The notes: a model not told the origin generated them from the letters alone. A stretch of DNA of 64,000 nt from CAZRVH01 sp964624905 (GCA_964624905.1 CAZUYK010000001.1:1-64000), one strand, 5' to 3'. Shown: positions 34,581-42,121, counted from the first letter of the stretch. Numbers and translations are program-made.

Positions 34581-35279
34581 ATGAAGCCCCTGCGCCTCCG
34601 CCATCGCGTGGAATACACGAAAAACAAGCATTCCAGGGCTGTTTGCAAGGACGACACGATCGTCATCCGTTTGGCGAGGAACCTGTCCAAATCGGAAGAA
34701 CAGGAGCACATCAAGAATCTCCTTCGACGCATGACCCAGCTCGTGTCCGAAGAGCGTCAGAAGGAATCCATCCACCCTTTCCAGAATTTGCTGATGGGCG
34801 GACAGACGCAGACGGTCACGCTCGCAACCGGGAAAAAATACGTCTTCAGCCTGTACCCGTCGACAAGGACGGAAGCCCGCCGCACCGCGACGGGATGGAA
34901 GGTAGGAGTGGGACCGGGCACACGCCGCCGCGCGTTGCACCGCTTCCTGTGGTCGCTGCTCTCCAAGGCCGAAGAGAAGCGCATCACCGCGCTCGTGCAC
35001 GGCATCAACGATGCGACGTACTGCGCGCTCATCCGCGACGTGGAGCTGGGCTTCGCGACCACCCAGTGGGGCAGCTGCTCGTCCCGCGGACGCATCATGT
35101 TGAACACCGCGCTCCTCTTCCTGCCCCCTTCCCTGCTGCGCTACGTCATCATCCACGAACTTGCGCACCGCAGGTACCAGAACCATTCACGTGCCTACTG
35201 GCGGGAAGTGGAACAAGTGCTGCCGAACTACGAGAAATACTGCGAGGAACTGAAGGGATACCGCCTGCCGACGCTGTAA
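34581..35279 (+). CDS. YgjP-like metallopeptidase (DUF45, M48-related)
   Basis: 232 aa. Zinc site HELAH at residues 192-196 (VIIHELAHRRYQNHSRAYW), with the third ligand probably His202; TQWGSCSSRGRIMLNTALLF just before it is the family hallmark. N-terminal ~100 residues carry the usual YgjP beta-strands (RLRHRVEYTKNKHSRAVCKD). Cytoplasmic. The family resembles wss/SprT-type peptidases; substrates are unknown. A weak TCTAAG box ends 11 bases before the ATG. Confidence 0.9.
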   Translation: MKPLRLRHRVEYTKNKHSRAVCKDDTIVIRLARNLSKSEEQEHIKNLLRRMTQLVSEERQKESIHPFQNLLMGGQTQTVTLATGKKYVFSLYPSTRTEARRTATGWKVGVGPGTRRRALHRFLWSLLSKAEEKRITALVHGINDATYCALIRDVELGFATTQWGSCSSRGRIMLNTALLFLPPSLLRYVIIHELAHRRYQNHSRAYWREVEQVLPNYEKYCEELKGYRLPTL

Positions 35280-35318
35280 ATCACGCCTTATTTTCTTGGT
35301 CACTCCATGTCCGCTGGG

Positions 35319-35324
35319 TACAAT
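35319..35324 (+). promoter_or_regulatory. -10 box TACAAT, leaderless type
   Basis: TGGG-TACAAT ends 8 bases before ATG 35333 and supports a short ORF there. Confidence 0.5.
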
Positions 35325-35332
35325 GGAGACCT

Positions 35333-35491
35333 ATGATGTTTGACGAACCCCACGCGAAAGGCGGCGATGACGAAGAGAAGGCGGATACGCCCGAAGGCAA
35401 CGAGGAAGCCATCGCGGGACCCGAGGCGGGTTTCTACGAAAACTCCGATGTCCCGGGTGAGGACACGAGCATCAGCAACGCCCAGCAGTAA
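35333..35491 (+). CDS. Small acidic protein, 52 aa
   Basis: ATG 35333 (or 35336) follows a TACAAT box by 8 bases and reads MMFDEPHAKGGDDEEKADTP and on to DTSISNAQQ, with ~16 acidic residues, no cysteine and no hydrophobic stretch. Probably disordered. Too short to place in a family. It ends one base before the convergent Maf gene. The box and start spacing, which match proven genes in this window, are the main support. Confidence 0.55.
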   Translation: MMFDEPHAKGGDDEEKADTPEGNEEAIAGPEAGFYENSDVPGEDTSISNAQQ

Positions 35492-36082
35492 TTACCCTTT
35501 CATGAATGACTGGATCGGCGTGCCTGCTTTTTCGAAGAGCCGGCCGAGCAGCCAGATCGGGAACCCCATGACACTCGTCATGTTCCCGTCGATTTTCGGA
35601 AGGATGAGCTGGCCCGGCCCCTCGATGACGAAGCCGCCCGAATTCCCCTTCCAGAATCCGGCATCCAGCCACCAACGGATCGTTTCCTCGGATAGATCGT
35701 CGAACAATACCTTCCCCGACGCCACGTCCTCGAAGATCTCCCCGTCCGGCCGGATAACGCAGAGGGACGCGTAATCGGTGGACCAGGTGCCGCTCTGGCG
35801 TCGCAACATCTCCTCCGCGTGCGCGATATCCCGGGGCTTTTCCAGAAGCGTCCCGTCCTGCGCAACGATCACCGAATCCCCTCCGATGACCCACGCTCCC
35901 GGGTTCTCGGCATGGATTTTTCGAGCCTTCATGCGGGCCAGGTCGGCAACGCGCTTCGGCGGGTCTTTTTCGGGATGATTGTCTTCGTCCACGTCGGCGG
36001 CGATCGCCTCGAACACGACGCCCAGCTCCTCCAAAAGCTTCCTGCGCGCCTTGCTGCCGGATGCGAGAATCAATCGCTCCAT
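35492..36082 (-). CDS. maf: Maf-family nucleoside triphosphate pyrophosphatase
   Basis: 196 aa. LILASGSKARRKLLEELG at the N terminus is the Maf signature, WVIGGDSVIVAQDGTLLEKP carries the catalytic Asp, and NMTSVMGFPIWLL closes the domain. Maf enzymes remove non-canonical or pyrimidine NTPs (dTTP/UTP, or 7-methyl-GTP in one subgroup) and are linked to septum formation. Start overlaps the trpS stop (TGATG), so it is coupled to trpS. Confidence 0.9.
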   Translation of the reverse strand: MERLILASGSKARRKLLEELGVVFEAIAADVDEDNHPEKDPPKRVADLARMKARKIHAENPGAWVIGGDSVIVAQDGTLLEKPRDIAHAEEMLRRQSGTWSTDYASLCVIRPDGEIFEDVASGKVLFDDLSEETIRWWLDAGFWKGNSGGFVIEGPGQLILPKIDGNMTSVMGFPIWLLGRLFEKAGTPIQSFMKG

Positions 36083-37044
36083 CAGCGCAAACCCACGGCG
36101 GAATACACCTTTGCAAGGGTCTCGTTCGCGATCACCCTCGCCTTGGCAGCGCCTTCGGCGGCGATCTCCTTCAGCTTCTTCGGATCCTTCGCCAACTCCT
36201 CGCGCTTGGCGCGCATGGGAGCAACATGGTCGGTGATGCTCGCGAGCAGCTTCTTCTTAGCCTCCCCGTACGGCAGACCGTTCTTGTACTCATCGGCCAG
36301 CACCTTCTGCTCACCTTCGGAGAGGAAGAGCGAGTGGATCTGGAAGATCGGCGACGTCTCGGGATCCTTCGGATCGTTCATGCCTTTGGAATCCGTCACG
36401 ATACCCATCACTGCCTTCTTCACGGCTGATTCCTCGCCGAAGAGCGGGATGGTATTGCCGTAGCTCTTGCTCATCTTCTGGCCGTCCGTGCCCGGGACGA
36501 CGGCAACGTCCTTAGCGATCTTGGGCTCAGGAACGGTGAGCGTATCGCCGAACGCGTTGTTGAATTTCTCGGCCAAGTCGCGCGCGATCTCCAGGTGTTG
36601 TTTCTGATCCTGCCCGATCGGCACGATGTCCGCATTGTAGAGCAGGATGTCCGCGGCCATGAGCACGGGATACGTGAAGAGACCGGCCATGGCGGGAATC
36701 CCCTTCTGCACCTTGTCCTTGTAGCTCACGGAACGCTCCAGGAGACCCATCGGCGTCAACGTCGAGAGGATCCACATCAGCTCCGTATGTGCCGGTACGT
36801 CGGACTGGTAGAACATAATCGCCTTGTCCGGATCGAAACCGCACGCGAGGTAATCGAGCAGGATATCCTCCCTCAATTGTTTCAAGACCTTCTTGTCCTG
36901 GACCGTCGTGAGGGCATGCAGGTCCGCGATGAAGAACACGTTCTCATCTGCCTTTCCGATCATCTCCAGGTTCGGCCTCATGGATCCGAAGTAATTGCCG
37001 AGGTGAAGCTGGCCCGATGGTTGGATGCCTGACAAAACGCGCAT
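36082..37044 (-). CDS. trpS: Tryptophan--tRNA ligase
   Basis: 320 aa, class Ic synthetase. Start at 37044 gives MRVLSGIQPSGQLHLGNYFG, the canonical N terminus with the HIGH-type motif QLHLGNY; a TATCCT box ends 6 bases before this ATG, while the longer frame up to 37134 crosses repeat DNA. Tryptophan pocket residues lie in FIADLHALT and MAADILLYNADIVPIGQDQK; KMSKS is intact in GTDGQKMSKSYGNTI. Followed by maf with overlapping stop/start. Confidence 0.96.
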   Translation of the reverse strand: MRVLSGIQPSGQLHLGNYFGSMRPNLEMIGKADENVFFIADLHALTTVQDKKVLKQLREDILLDYLACGFDPDKAIMFYQSDVPAHTELMWILSTLTPMGLLERSVSYKDKVQKGIPAMAGLFTYPVLMAADILLYNADIVPIGQDQKQHLEIARDLAEKFNNAFGDTLTVPEPKIAKDVAVVPGTDGQKMSKSYGNTIPLFGEESAVKKAVMGIVTDSKGMNDPKDPETSPIFQIHSLFLSEGEQKVLADEYKNGLPYGEAKKKLLASITDHVAPMRAKREELAKDPKKLKEIAAEGAAKARVIANETLAKVYSAVGLR

Positions 37045-37050
37045 GCCAAG

Positions 37051-37056
37051 AGGATA
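37051..37056 (-). promoter_or_regulatory. -10 box TATCCT of trpS, leaderless type
   Basis: On the minus strand TATCCT ends 6 bases before the trpS ATG at 37044, so the mRNA should start at or next to the AUG. Confidence 0.6.
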
Positions 37057-37100
37057 CACGGTCATAGTGAGCTCGTCGAACCCCTTCGACCTCACCCCGA

Positions 37101-37123
37101 CCCTCTCCGCTTTGCGGAGAGGG
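37101..37123. repeat. Perfect 10-base hairpin CCCTCTCCGC/GCGGAGAGGG
   Basis: 10-base arms around a TTT loop, upstream of the trpS promoter. Together with a GTGAGCTCGTCGAACC word at 37065-37080 it looks like a small dispersed palindromic element. Confidence 0.5.
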
Positions 37124-37167
37124 AGGCTAAGCATATTGCAATGTTGGAAGATGAATAATCAAAGAAC

Positions 37168-37254
37168 CGTGTCGAACGAGCGCTCTGCGCGAAGTGGAGA
37201 CACTCCCTGCCGGAAAGATAGCTCATGAAAGAAAACCCGGAGGGTTGTCTTTCA
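37168..37254 (-). repeat. 87-base structured dispersed repeat, copy A
   Basis: Read on the minus strand it is 82/87 identical, without gaps, to copy B at 48013-48099. Contains a near-perfect hairpin GAAAGACAACCC-TCC-GGGTTTTCTTTC at the start and a nested stem GTGTC...GACAC with inner GCGC-AGA-GCGC at the end. It begins 4 bases after the stop of the pseudouridine synthase gene, so it may also end that transcript. Confidence 0.85.
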
Positions 37255-37257
37255 CGC

Positions 37258-37935
37258 TTACCTCCTTTCCCTCAGCTTGTTCAAAACGCTCTCGAATGCC
37301 GCCGGAATCTCGGCACTCACCTTGATCACCTGGCCCGTGATGGGATGCGGGAACTCCAGGCTGTAGGCATGCAGGAAGAAGCGGCTGTAGTGGAAATTCT
37401 TCTTGAAGGCACGATCCTTTTTCTCATCGCCGTACAAAGGATCGAGTAACAGCGGATGCCCGATGTGCTTCATATGTTGGCGGATCTGGTGCTTGCGGCC
37501 GGTGTCGATGTCCACCGCGACGTAGGTGGCGTACTGGAACGCCTCGAGCACGCGATAGTGGGACACGGCATCGACCAGCATATCGTTGGTGCGTGCCTTC
37601 AGCTTGTACTCGATCGTCCCCTGCCTGCGCTCGATGTGCCCCGCGACAAGCGCGTGGTACGTCTTCTTCCAACCTTTGAAATTGCGCTCGCGGATCCTGG
37701 CGACCGCATCGGCCGTGAGGGCGAACACGATGACTCCCGACGTACCGAAGTCCAGGCGGTGCACGACGCGAAGACCCGGATTGGTTTTCTTGAGGAAGTC
37801 GAACAACGGCTGCTTGCCCTTTCCGCCTGCGGCCACCACCAATTCTCCGGCCAACTTGTTCACCACAAGCAGGTGCTCGTCTTTGTAGAGGATGCGGCCG
37901 GGGTTGATTTCCTTCACGTGCTTGGGCTTAGCCAT
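37258..37935 (-). CDS. RluA-family pseudouridine synthase
   Basis: 225 aa, catalytic domain only (no S4 domain). The catalytic aspartate is Asp62 in VVHRLDFGTSGVIVFA; LLVVNKLAGELVVA precedes it and RKHQIRQHMKHIGHPLLLDP, the second conserved motif, follows. The enzyme converts specific uridines of rRNA or tRNA to pseudouridine; the target cannot be told without the S4 domain. A TATCCT box ends 6 bases before the ATG. Confidence 0.92.
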   Translation of the reverse strand: MAKPKHVKEINPGRILYKDEHLLVVNKLAGELVVAAGGKGKQPLFDFLKKTNPGLRVVHRLDFGTSGVIVFALTADAVARIRERNFKGWKKTYHALVAGHIERRQGTIEYKLKARTNDMLVDAVSHYRVLEAFQYATYVAVDIDTGRKHQIRQHMKHIGHPLLLDPLYGDEKKDRAFKKNFHYSRFFLHAYSLEFPHPITGQVIKVSAEIPAAFESVLNKLRERR

Positions 37936-37941
37936 GGGCTT

Positions 37942-37947
37942 AGGATA
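37942..37947 (-). promoter_or_regulatory. -10 box TATCCT, leaderless type
   Basis: Minus strand; ends 6 bases before the ATG (37935) of the RluA-type gene. Identical in sequence and spacing to the trpS box. Confidence 0.6.
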
Positions 37948-37992
37948 GCGAAAATATTAGACAATGTCATGGTGAGCTTGTCGAACCATAGC

Positions 37993-38030
37993 AAAAGCCC
38001 CCTCCTGGAATAAACCAGGAAGGGGCTTCG
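37993..38030 (-). terminator. Terminator of the 301-aa hypothetical gene
   Basis: On the minus strand AAGCCCC-TCCTGG pairs with CCAGGA-GGGGCTT, followed by TTTTGC. Located 28 bases after the stop at 38058. Confidence 0.75.
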
Positions 38031-38057
38031 CTCTTTCACGTAACAGTCCTCGGACAC

Positions 38058-38963
38058 TTAGGCACCGGCCAATTCTTTGCGCCGGACCAACTCCGCGTAG
38101 CGGTGCACGGCACCGGCGATCTCTCGCATGATCACCTCGGGCCCGAGCGTTTCGGGGGTGCCATGGCCGAAGAAGTCGATCTCGGAGAAACCGACGCGGC
38201 CCAAGACGCTTTCGAACGCAATCGACATGGACGTGGCGTAGGGAGTCCCGCAGGAAACGAGCATCGAGCCCGGTTCGGGATCATCATTCGCCAGCCATTC
38301 GATCAACGGATCTTCCGTCTGCGGCCGCTGCTTCGGAGCATCCGGCGTCTTACCCGGCTTCATCGGCGCGTTGACGAAGGTGGTCTGCGTAAGGGACAAA
38401 TCGGGAGGCACACGGCCGACTTCGCAGAAAACGTCCCAGCAGAGCCGCATCAAACCGTACTCCGTCTTGGGCAATTCGTCGCCCAAGCGGGAATACTGAC
38501 TCTCATTGAACGCAGCAATAGGCGCCGCCTCCTGCAATTTAGCGAGACCGTCAATCTTCTCATCCAAGGGCCGTTCGCCGCCGAACAAGACCGTCTCTTC
38601 CCACCGGACGCCTTGGTCCCAAGCGGTAATGAGATCGTTCATACGAGCAACGACGCGGACTGCAGCAGCGCCAGGAACGGCGCCGTAGATGTACCGTTGC
38701 ATCGGCGGTTTTGTCGCCTTCCAGTACTCGATATTGGCGAGATGGTGCCGGAAATCTTCCAGCGAACACCCACCCACGTCGACCGGCGGCAATTGCCAGC
38801 GTTCGACGTTGGTACCGGCCGCGGTCTTGGGGAAGAAACGGGCCTGCAAGGCTGCATCAATGTCGGCCAGCGTGTCACCGGGGACCTTGATGGCCTCCAG
38901 GAGCGCGCTGAACCCTTTCGTCGGACTGTTGTTGGAGTGAAAGAGCCAATCTAAACGACGCAT
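38058..38963 (-). CDS. Hypothetical protein, 301 aa, class-B expression unit
   Basis: No family recognised. Start 38963 (MRRLDWLFHSNNSPTKGF) has GGAG 8 bases before it, and a TTGCAA-16-TATTAT promoter lies upstream, so the longer frame to 39035, which crosses the promoter, is wrong. Cytoplasmic, no membrane segment. Mixed alpha/beta; the segment GSMLVSCGTPYATSMSIAFE and the end (IDFFGHGTPETLGPEVIMRE) have the look of a nucleotide- or phosphate-binding Rossmann-like end, but no motif is decisive. Own promoter, Shine-Dalgarno site and terminator make it a self-contained unit between the RluA gene and tRNA-Val. Confidence 0.72.
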   Translation of the reverse strand: MRRLDWLFHSNNSPTKGFSALLEAIKVPGDTLADIDAALQARFFPKTAAGTNVERWQLPPVDVGGCSLEDFRHHLANIEYWKATKPPMQRYIYGAVPGAAAVRVVARMNDLITAWDQGVRWEETVLFGGERPLDEKIDGLAKLQEAAPIAAFNESQYSRLGDELPKTEYGLMRLCWDVFCEVGRVPPDLSLTQTTFVNAPMKPGKTPDAPKQRPQTEDPLIEWLANDDPEPGSMLVSCGTPYATSMSIAFESVLGRVGFSEIDFFGHGTPETLGPEVIMREIAGAVHRYAELVRRKELAGA

Positions 38964-39007
38964 CGCTTTGTCTCCGTGATTCTTGGGATAGGTCGAAACT
39001 TGCGTAT

Positions 39008-39035
39008 ATAATACAATATTATTTACTAATTGCAA
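39008..39035 (-). promoter_or_regulatory. Classical promoter TTGCAA-16-TATTAT (class B)
   Basis: Minus strand -35 TTGCAA (39030-39035), 16-base spacer, -10 TATTAT (39008-39013), AT-rich, followed by a ~38-base leader with GGAG before the ATG at 38963. Confidence 0.7.
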
Positions 39036-39076
39036 GTATCAGAAAACAACCAAAATACACCAAAACGGCAATTCTT

Positions 39077-39199
39077 TCACTTTTTCTTCTTTTTACCGCC
39101 CTTCTTTTTACCCCCACCCCCTCCGCCTCCGGCACCTCCCCCCATACCCATCACGGCAATCAGGAACACGACCGAAAAGACTGTAAGGAGGGTTTCCAT
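39077..39199 (-). CDS. Microprotein: one TM segment, poly-glycine, poly-lysine (40 aa)
   Basis: Short ORF of 41 codons. Residues 1-18 are one hydrophobic helix (METLLTVFSVVFLIAVMG), then 12 residues almost all glycine (GMGGGAGGGGGGG), then KKKGGKKKKK to the stop. Start ATG 39199 lies 9 bases after the encoded CCA of tRNA-Val on the same strand, with no Shine-Dalgarno site, so the message would be freed as a near-leaderless RNA by tRNA 3' processing. The three-part design is too ordered to be chance. A membrane-bound lysine-tailed peptide could bind RNA, DNA or acidic lipids; function unknown. Confidence 0.6.
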   Translation of the reverse strand: METLLTVFSVVFLIAVMGMGGGAGGGGGGGKKKGGKKKKK

Positions 39200-39208
39200 G
39201 GGCAATCG

Positions 39209-39285
39209 TGGTGGACGATCCCGGATTCGAACCGGGGACCTTTCGAATGTGAATCGAACGCTCTAACCAGCTGAGCTAATCGTCC
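39209..39285 (-). tRNA. tRNA-Val (anticodon CAC), CCA encoded
   Basis: Minus strand: acceptor GGACGAT/ATCGTCC, D arm TAGCTCAGCTGGTTAGAGC, anticodon arm TTCGA-TTCACAT-TCGAA (CAC), T arm GGTTCGAATCC, A73 and CCA. A TATAAA box lies ~14 bases upstream. Confidence 0.95.
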
Positions 39286-39345
39286 AGAGATGTGAATTTA
39301 TAGGGCAAAAATGAATATCGCGTCGCGCAGCGTTTTCGATGGTTC

Positions 39346-39387
39346 GGATTCGCAAGCGAATCCTCAACCCAGCTGAGCTAATCGTCC
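39346..39387 (-). pseudogene. Truncated tRNA-Val copy (5' half only)
   Basis: Minus strand starts with the same GGACGATTAGCTCAGCTGG as tRNA-Val and has the same upstream flank (GCCCTATA...TTCACATCTCT), shifted by 102 bases. After the D arm the sequence diverges into a perfect 7-base hairpin GGATTCG-CTTG-CGAATCC; the T arm and 3' acceptor are absent. Its -10 box (TATACT) is intact, so it may still be transcribed. Confidence 0.75.
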
Positions 39388-39452
39388 AGAGATGTGAAGT
39401 ATAGGGCAAACGGGGCCCCAGTATAGCGTCCCCTTCCCCCTTCTCAACCTAG

Positions 39453-39485
39453 AAAAAACCGGCCTTTCGCGAACGAAAAGCCGGA
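39453..39485 (-). terminator. Terminator of the small secreted-protein gene
   Basis: Minus strand CCGGC-TTTTCG-TTCG-CGAAAG-GCCGG followed by six T, 8 bases after the stop at 39494. Confidence 0.85.
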
Positions 39486-39493
39486 AGACCCGG

Positions 39494-39712
39494 TTACCAT
39501 GGCAACAGGGGTTGCCGCCGGTATGCATCCGCCATGCACATGTGCAGGAGGATCCCCCCAAAATGCTCCCCCAGACGCTGATACCACCTTGGAGGTGACG
39601 GCGGCAGACCGGACGGATCCCGACGCAAGATCTGACTCTCCTTCGAAGAAGCGAAAGACATGCCGGGCATGAGAACGCAGGCGATGAAGAGCGCAAGGAA
39701 GGCGCGTTTCAT
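39494..39712 (-). CDS. Small secreted protein, 72 aa, class-B expression unit
   Basis: MKRAFLALFIACVLMPGMSF is a signal peptide with likely cleavage after FAS. The mature ~48 residues are polar with Pro, Arg and Trp (DPSGLPPSPPRWYQRLGEHF) and end in QPLLPW; no family recognised. Start 39712 has a strong Shine-Dalgarno GAGGAG 6 bases before it. Promoter TTGCGT-16-TATCGT, hairpin leader and a perfect terminator make it a complete stand-alone unit between tRNA-Val and dcd. Confidence 0.7.
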   Translation of the reverse strand: MKRAFLALFIACVLMPGMSFASSKESQILRRDPSGLPPSPPRWYQRLGEHFGGILLHMCMADAYRRQPLLPW

Positions 39713-39751
39713 AAGCACTCCTCGCAAAGGGAAAGATCGGAACTATCCGAC

Positions 39752-39779
39752 ACGATAGACCCGATTCCGCCTGACGCAA
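39752..39779 (-). promoter_or_regulatory. Classical promoter TTGCGT-16-TATCGT (class B)
   Basis: Minus strand -35 at 39774-39779 and -10 at 39752-39757 with a 16-base spacer; leader contains TCGGA-TAGT-TCCGA and then GAGGAG. Confidence 0.6.
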
Positions 39780-39786
39780 GGGAACC

Positions 39787-40371
39787 TTATTTCTTGAACT
39801 CAGGATCGCTGTCGATGCGGCTTTCTTCCGGAAGCACCTGGTTCTGGTACTTGCTGTTCGGCTTCTTGTGGTACGGAACGTCGGCGGGGCTGCTCATCTG
39901 CTGGAACGCGAGCTGGCAGATGCGCATTCCCGGATAGAGCGCGACCGGCATGCGGTTCAGGTTGCTGATTTCGAGCGTGACGGTTCCGGAAAATCCCGGA
40001 TCGATGAATCCCGCGGTGGAGTGGACGATGATGCCGAGGCGGCCGAGCGAGCTGCGGCCTTCCACGCGGACGACCAGGTCGTCGGGCACGGAGATGGATT
40101 CGACGGTAACGCCCAGCACGAATTCCCCCGGCTGGACGATGAATGCCTCCCCCTCCGGCACCGTGATGGTGCGGCTGTTACCGACGAACGTTTCCGGCTT
40201 CTTCGGATCGAGCATCGCGAACTTGCTGTGCTCGTAAAGTTTGAAGGACGGGCCAAGGTGCAAGTCCATGCTGGACGCGAAGATGTGCATGTCCTCCAGA
40301 GGTTGCTCGGGGGAAATCTTCACGCGGCCGGATGCGATGGCGGCCTTGATGTCTCGATCGGAAAGAATCAT
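39787..40371 (-). CDS. dcd: dCTP deaminase
   Basis: 194 aa from Met at 40371 (MILSDRDIKAAIASGRVKI), the canonical N terminus; the longer frame to 40518 adds noncoding-looking sequence. Trimeric dUTPase fold: ASSMDLHLGPSF, VRVEGRSSLGRLGIIVHST, AGFIDPGFSGTVTLEISN with the catalytic Glu, and YPGMRICQLAFQ. Deaminates dCTP to dUTP (some family members also cut it to dUMP) for dTTP synthesis. A TATCCT box lies 21 bases upstream of the start. Confidence 0.94.
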   Translation of the reverse strand: MILSDRDIKAAIASGRVKISPEQPLEDMHIFASSMDLHLGPSFKLYEHSKFAMLDPKKPETFVGNSRTITVPEGEAFIVQPGEFVLGVTVESISVPDDLVVRVEGRSSLGRLGIIVHSTAGFIDPGFSGTVTLEISNLNRMPVALYPGMRICQLAFQQMSSPADVPYHKKPNSKYQNQVLPEESRIDSDPEFKK

Positions 40372-40439
40372 GGATGTTCGGAAAGTGAGCGAAGGATAAT
40401 GGAGCGCATGGGAAACGCCAACCACGGTTGAGTACCGGT

Positions 40440-40494
40440 ATTGCACAATATGCAATATATAGTGTTCAAAAAATAATAAGACACTACATGTAGT
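40440..40494. promoter_or_regulatory. AT-rich divergent region with two palindromes
   Basis: ATTGC-ACAATAT-GCAAT (40440-40456) and ACTACATGTAGT (40483-40494) lie between dcd and the 512-aa hypothetical gene, where operators would be expected. No ORF here. Confidence 0.4.
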
Positions 40495-40542
40495 ATCGAT
40501 GGCACTTGTTCTTTTCATGGCACGGCTTCACACTCTGCTCCC

Positions 40543-42081
40543 ATGTCGAAAGCCTCGACCCTCAACCGGCAGAAGCAATCGAATTCCGCCGAGGGCAACG
40601 AAGCCAGGGAAGAGGAAGCGGCAACGATGAAGGAAATACACAAATGCATCGAGACATGCCGCGGAATGTACTACCACCGTCTGTTGTCCGGCGTCACGCG
40701 CGACAGCTACGAAGGAATGTTCGAGGAAGTGCTGCAAAAGAAGCGTCTCGATTGGGCGGAAAGCAACATCGGTTTCCTGGAAAAAACCATTGCGAAGGCC
40801 GAGGCGGAGGAACGAAATATGCTGGACCAACTGGAGCGCGAGAAGCACGGCCGCTTCAACGAGCGGGACATGCGGGAGCTGCACGAGTGGTTCCAGGACG
40901 ATAGCCTGCCCGAAATGACCCGTTCGAAACTGCTGGACCAAAAGGTGTCCGAATTCGTGGCGAAATTCGACGTGATGGCAAGGAAACGACTGGCCCTGCT
41001 GTCGCGTTTGGAAGAGCTCTCGGATCAGGATGCCCAGGACCTGGCGACGCTGCGAAGCCCCGAGGCTTTCTTCTCCATGGACGCATCGGCACGCAAAAAC
41101 ATGATGGACCGCATGGAAGCGTTGGATATGGCATCCCTGAAGGGCAAGAAGAAACTCTACTCCGACACGAAAACACTCCTGGACGAGGCGGCGGACGGCG
41201 AAGACAGATACCTGTCCCCCACGGTATCGGGCACGATGCTGAGACAGATGATCGCATCCGACAAACCCGAGCAGCACCACAAGGAGACGCTTCTTCCGTC
41301 CCTGCGCACGTACAAGGACACGCGCGTCTCGTTTGACGCATTGTTAATGGAACTCTCGGGCAGCGATGACGCCCCCATCGAACCTCCCAGTATCGACGCG
41401 TTCGTGAAATGGAACACGGGCAAGAGGACATCGTTCATCGCGGAAGGACGGCGCAGGATGGAGGCGCAGCGTTCCTCCCGGGAAGAACAGGAGGAAGAAC
41501 TCGCCCGCTCCAAGCGGACGTCGGAAAAACTCCTGCGAGCCGAAGATTGGAAAGCCGCGGATGATTCGATCCACGCCGGGCTGCACCGCTTCCCCGAGGA
41601 TGCGGACCTGAAGATCATGGAAGCGTTCCTGCACGAACACCGCACGGACACGGAAGACGCAAAGGAAGAGCGCGAGTTGGACCGGACCGCAGCGGAAATA
41701 GACGGCATCCTGGCCTCCGTACACCCCGAGATGCGCACTCTGTACCTCGCGATGCTCATGGAAGGCGCCGACGTGTTCCAAACGTTCGCCGAAAGCATGC
41801 AACGCGGGGCAATGGAAGTTAAGAAGGAAACCGATGAGAAGACCGTCGATGCCGGAGAGCCGGAGGAAGAGGAAGGCGTGGTGGATGCCGGCGATTCCAC
41901 GGACGACCAGTTGGAAGTGGTGGATGCCGTGGTGCACGGCGAGGAACGGGAAAAGGCACTCACCGTCGCGGCCATCTCGGCGGATACCCAGGCACGGTAC
42001 GGACGCCAGCTCAACGAACAATTGGAGGCAAGGCTTCGCAGGTTGGAACAAGGGGGCAGAAAATACGGAAAAGCAGCTTGA
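40543..42081 (+). CDS. Hypothetical protein, helical/coiled-coil, 512 aa
   Basis: No family recognised. Cytoplasmic and very rich in Glu, Lys, Arg, Ala and Met. Coiled-coil stretches at about residues 60-115 (EEVLQKKRLDWAESNIGFLE) and 300-345 (EGRRRMEAQRSSREEQEEEL). Residues ~330-370 (LLRAEDWKAADDSIHAGLHR, then FPEDADLKIMEAFL) resemble one TPR-like helix pair. Residues ~430-460 are acidic (PEEEEGVVDAGDSTDDQLE). The start is not certain: MKEIHK at residue 29 is an option. Could be a scaffold or cell-envelope-linked structural protein; this is a guess. Confidence 0.7.
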   Translation: MSKASTLNRQKQSNSAEGNEAREEEAATMKEIHKCIETCRGMYYHRLLSGVTRDSYEGMFEEVLQKKRLDWAESNIGFLEKTIAKAEAEERNMLDQLEREKHGRFNERDMRELHEWFQDDSLPEMTRSKLLDQKVSEFVAKFDVMARKRLALLSRLEELSDQDAQDLATLRSPEAFFSMDASARKNMMDRMEALDMASLKGKKKLYSDTKTLLDEAADGEDRYLSPTVSGTMLRQMIASDKPEQHHKETLLPSLRTYKDTRVSFDALLMELSGSDDAPIEPPSIDAFVKWNTGKRTSFIAEGRRRMEAQRSSREEQEEELARSKRTSEKLLRAEDWKAADDSIHAGLHRFPEDADLKIMEAFLHEHRTDTEDAKEERELDRTAAEIDGILASVHPEMRTLYLAMLMEGADVFQTFAESMQRGAMEVKKETDEKTVDAGEPEEEEGVVDAGDSTDDQLEVVDAVVHGEEREKALTVAAISADTQARYGRQLNEQLEARLRRLEQGGRKYGKAA

Positions 42082-42106
42082 GGATTGCATACGCCCGCCC
42101 TTCTTC

Positions 42107-42112
42107 TACAAT
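42107..42112 (+). promoter_or_regulatory. -10 box TACAAT, leaderless type
   Basis: TACAAT ends 9 bases before ATG 42122 and sets the lipoprotein start. Confidence 0.55.
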
Positions 42113-42121
42113 GGGAATCCT

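Noticed and set aside
38058..38963. Assigning the 301-residue class-B protein to a known hydrolase family
   Set aside because: The GHGTPE motif is suggestive, but no complete catalytic pattern could be recognised.
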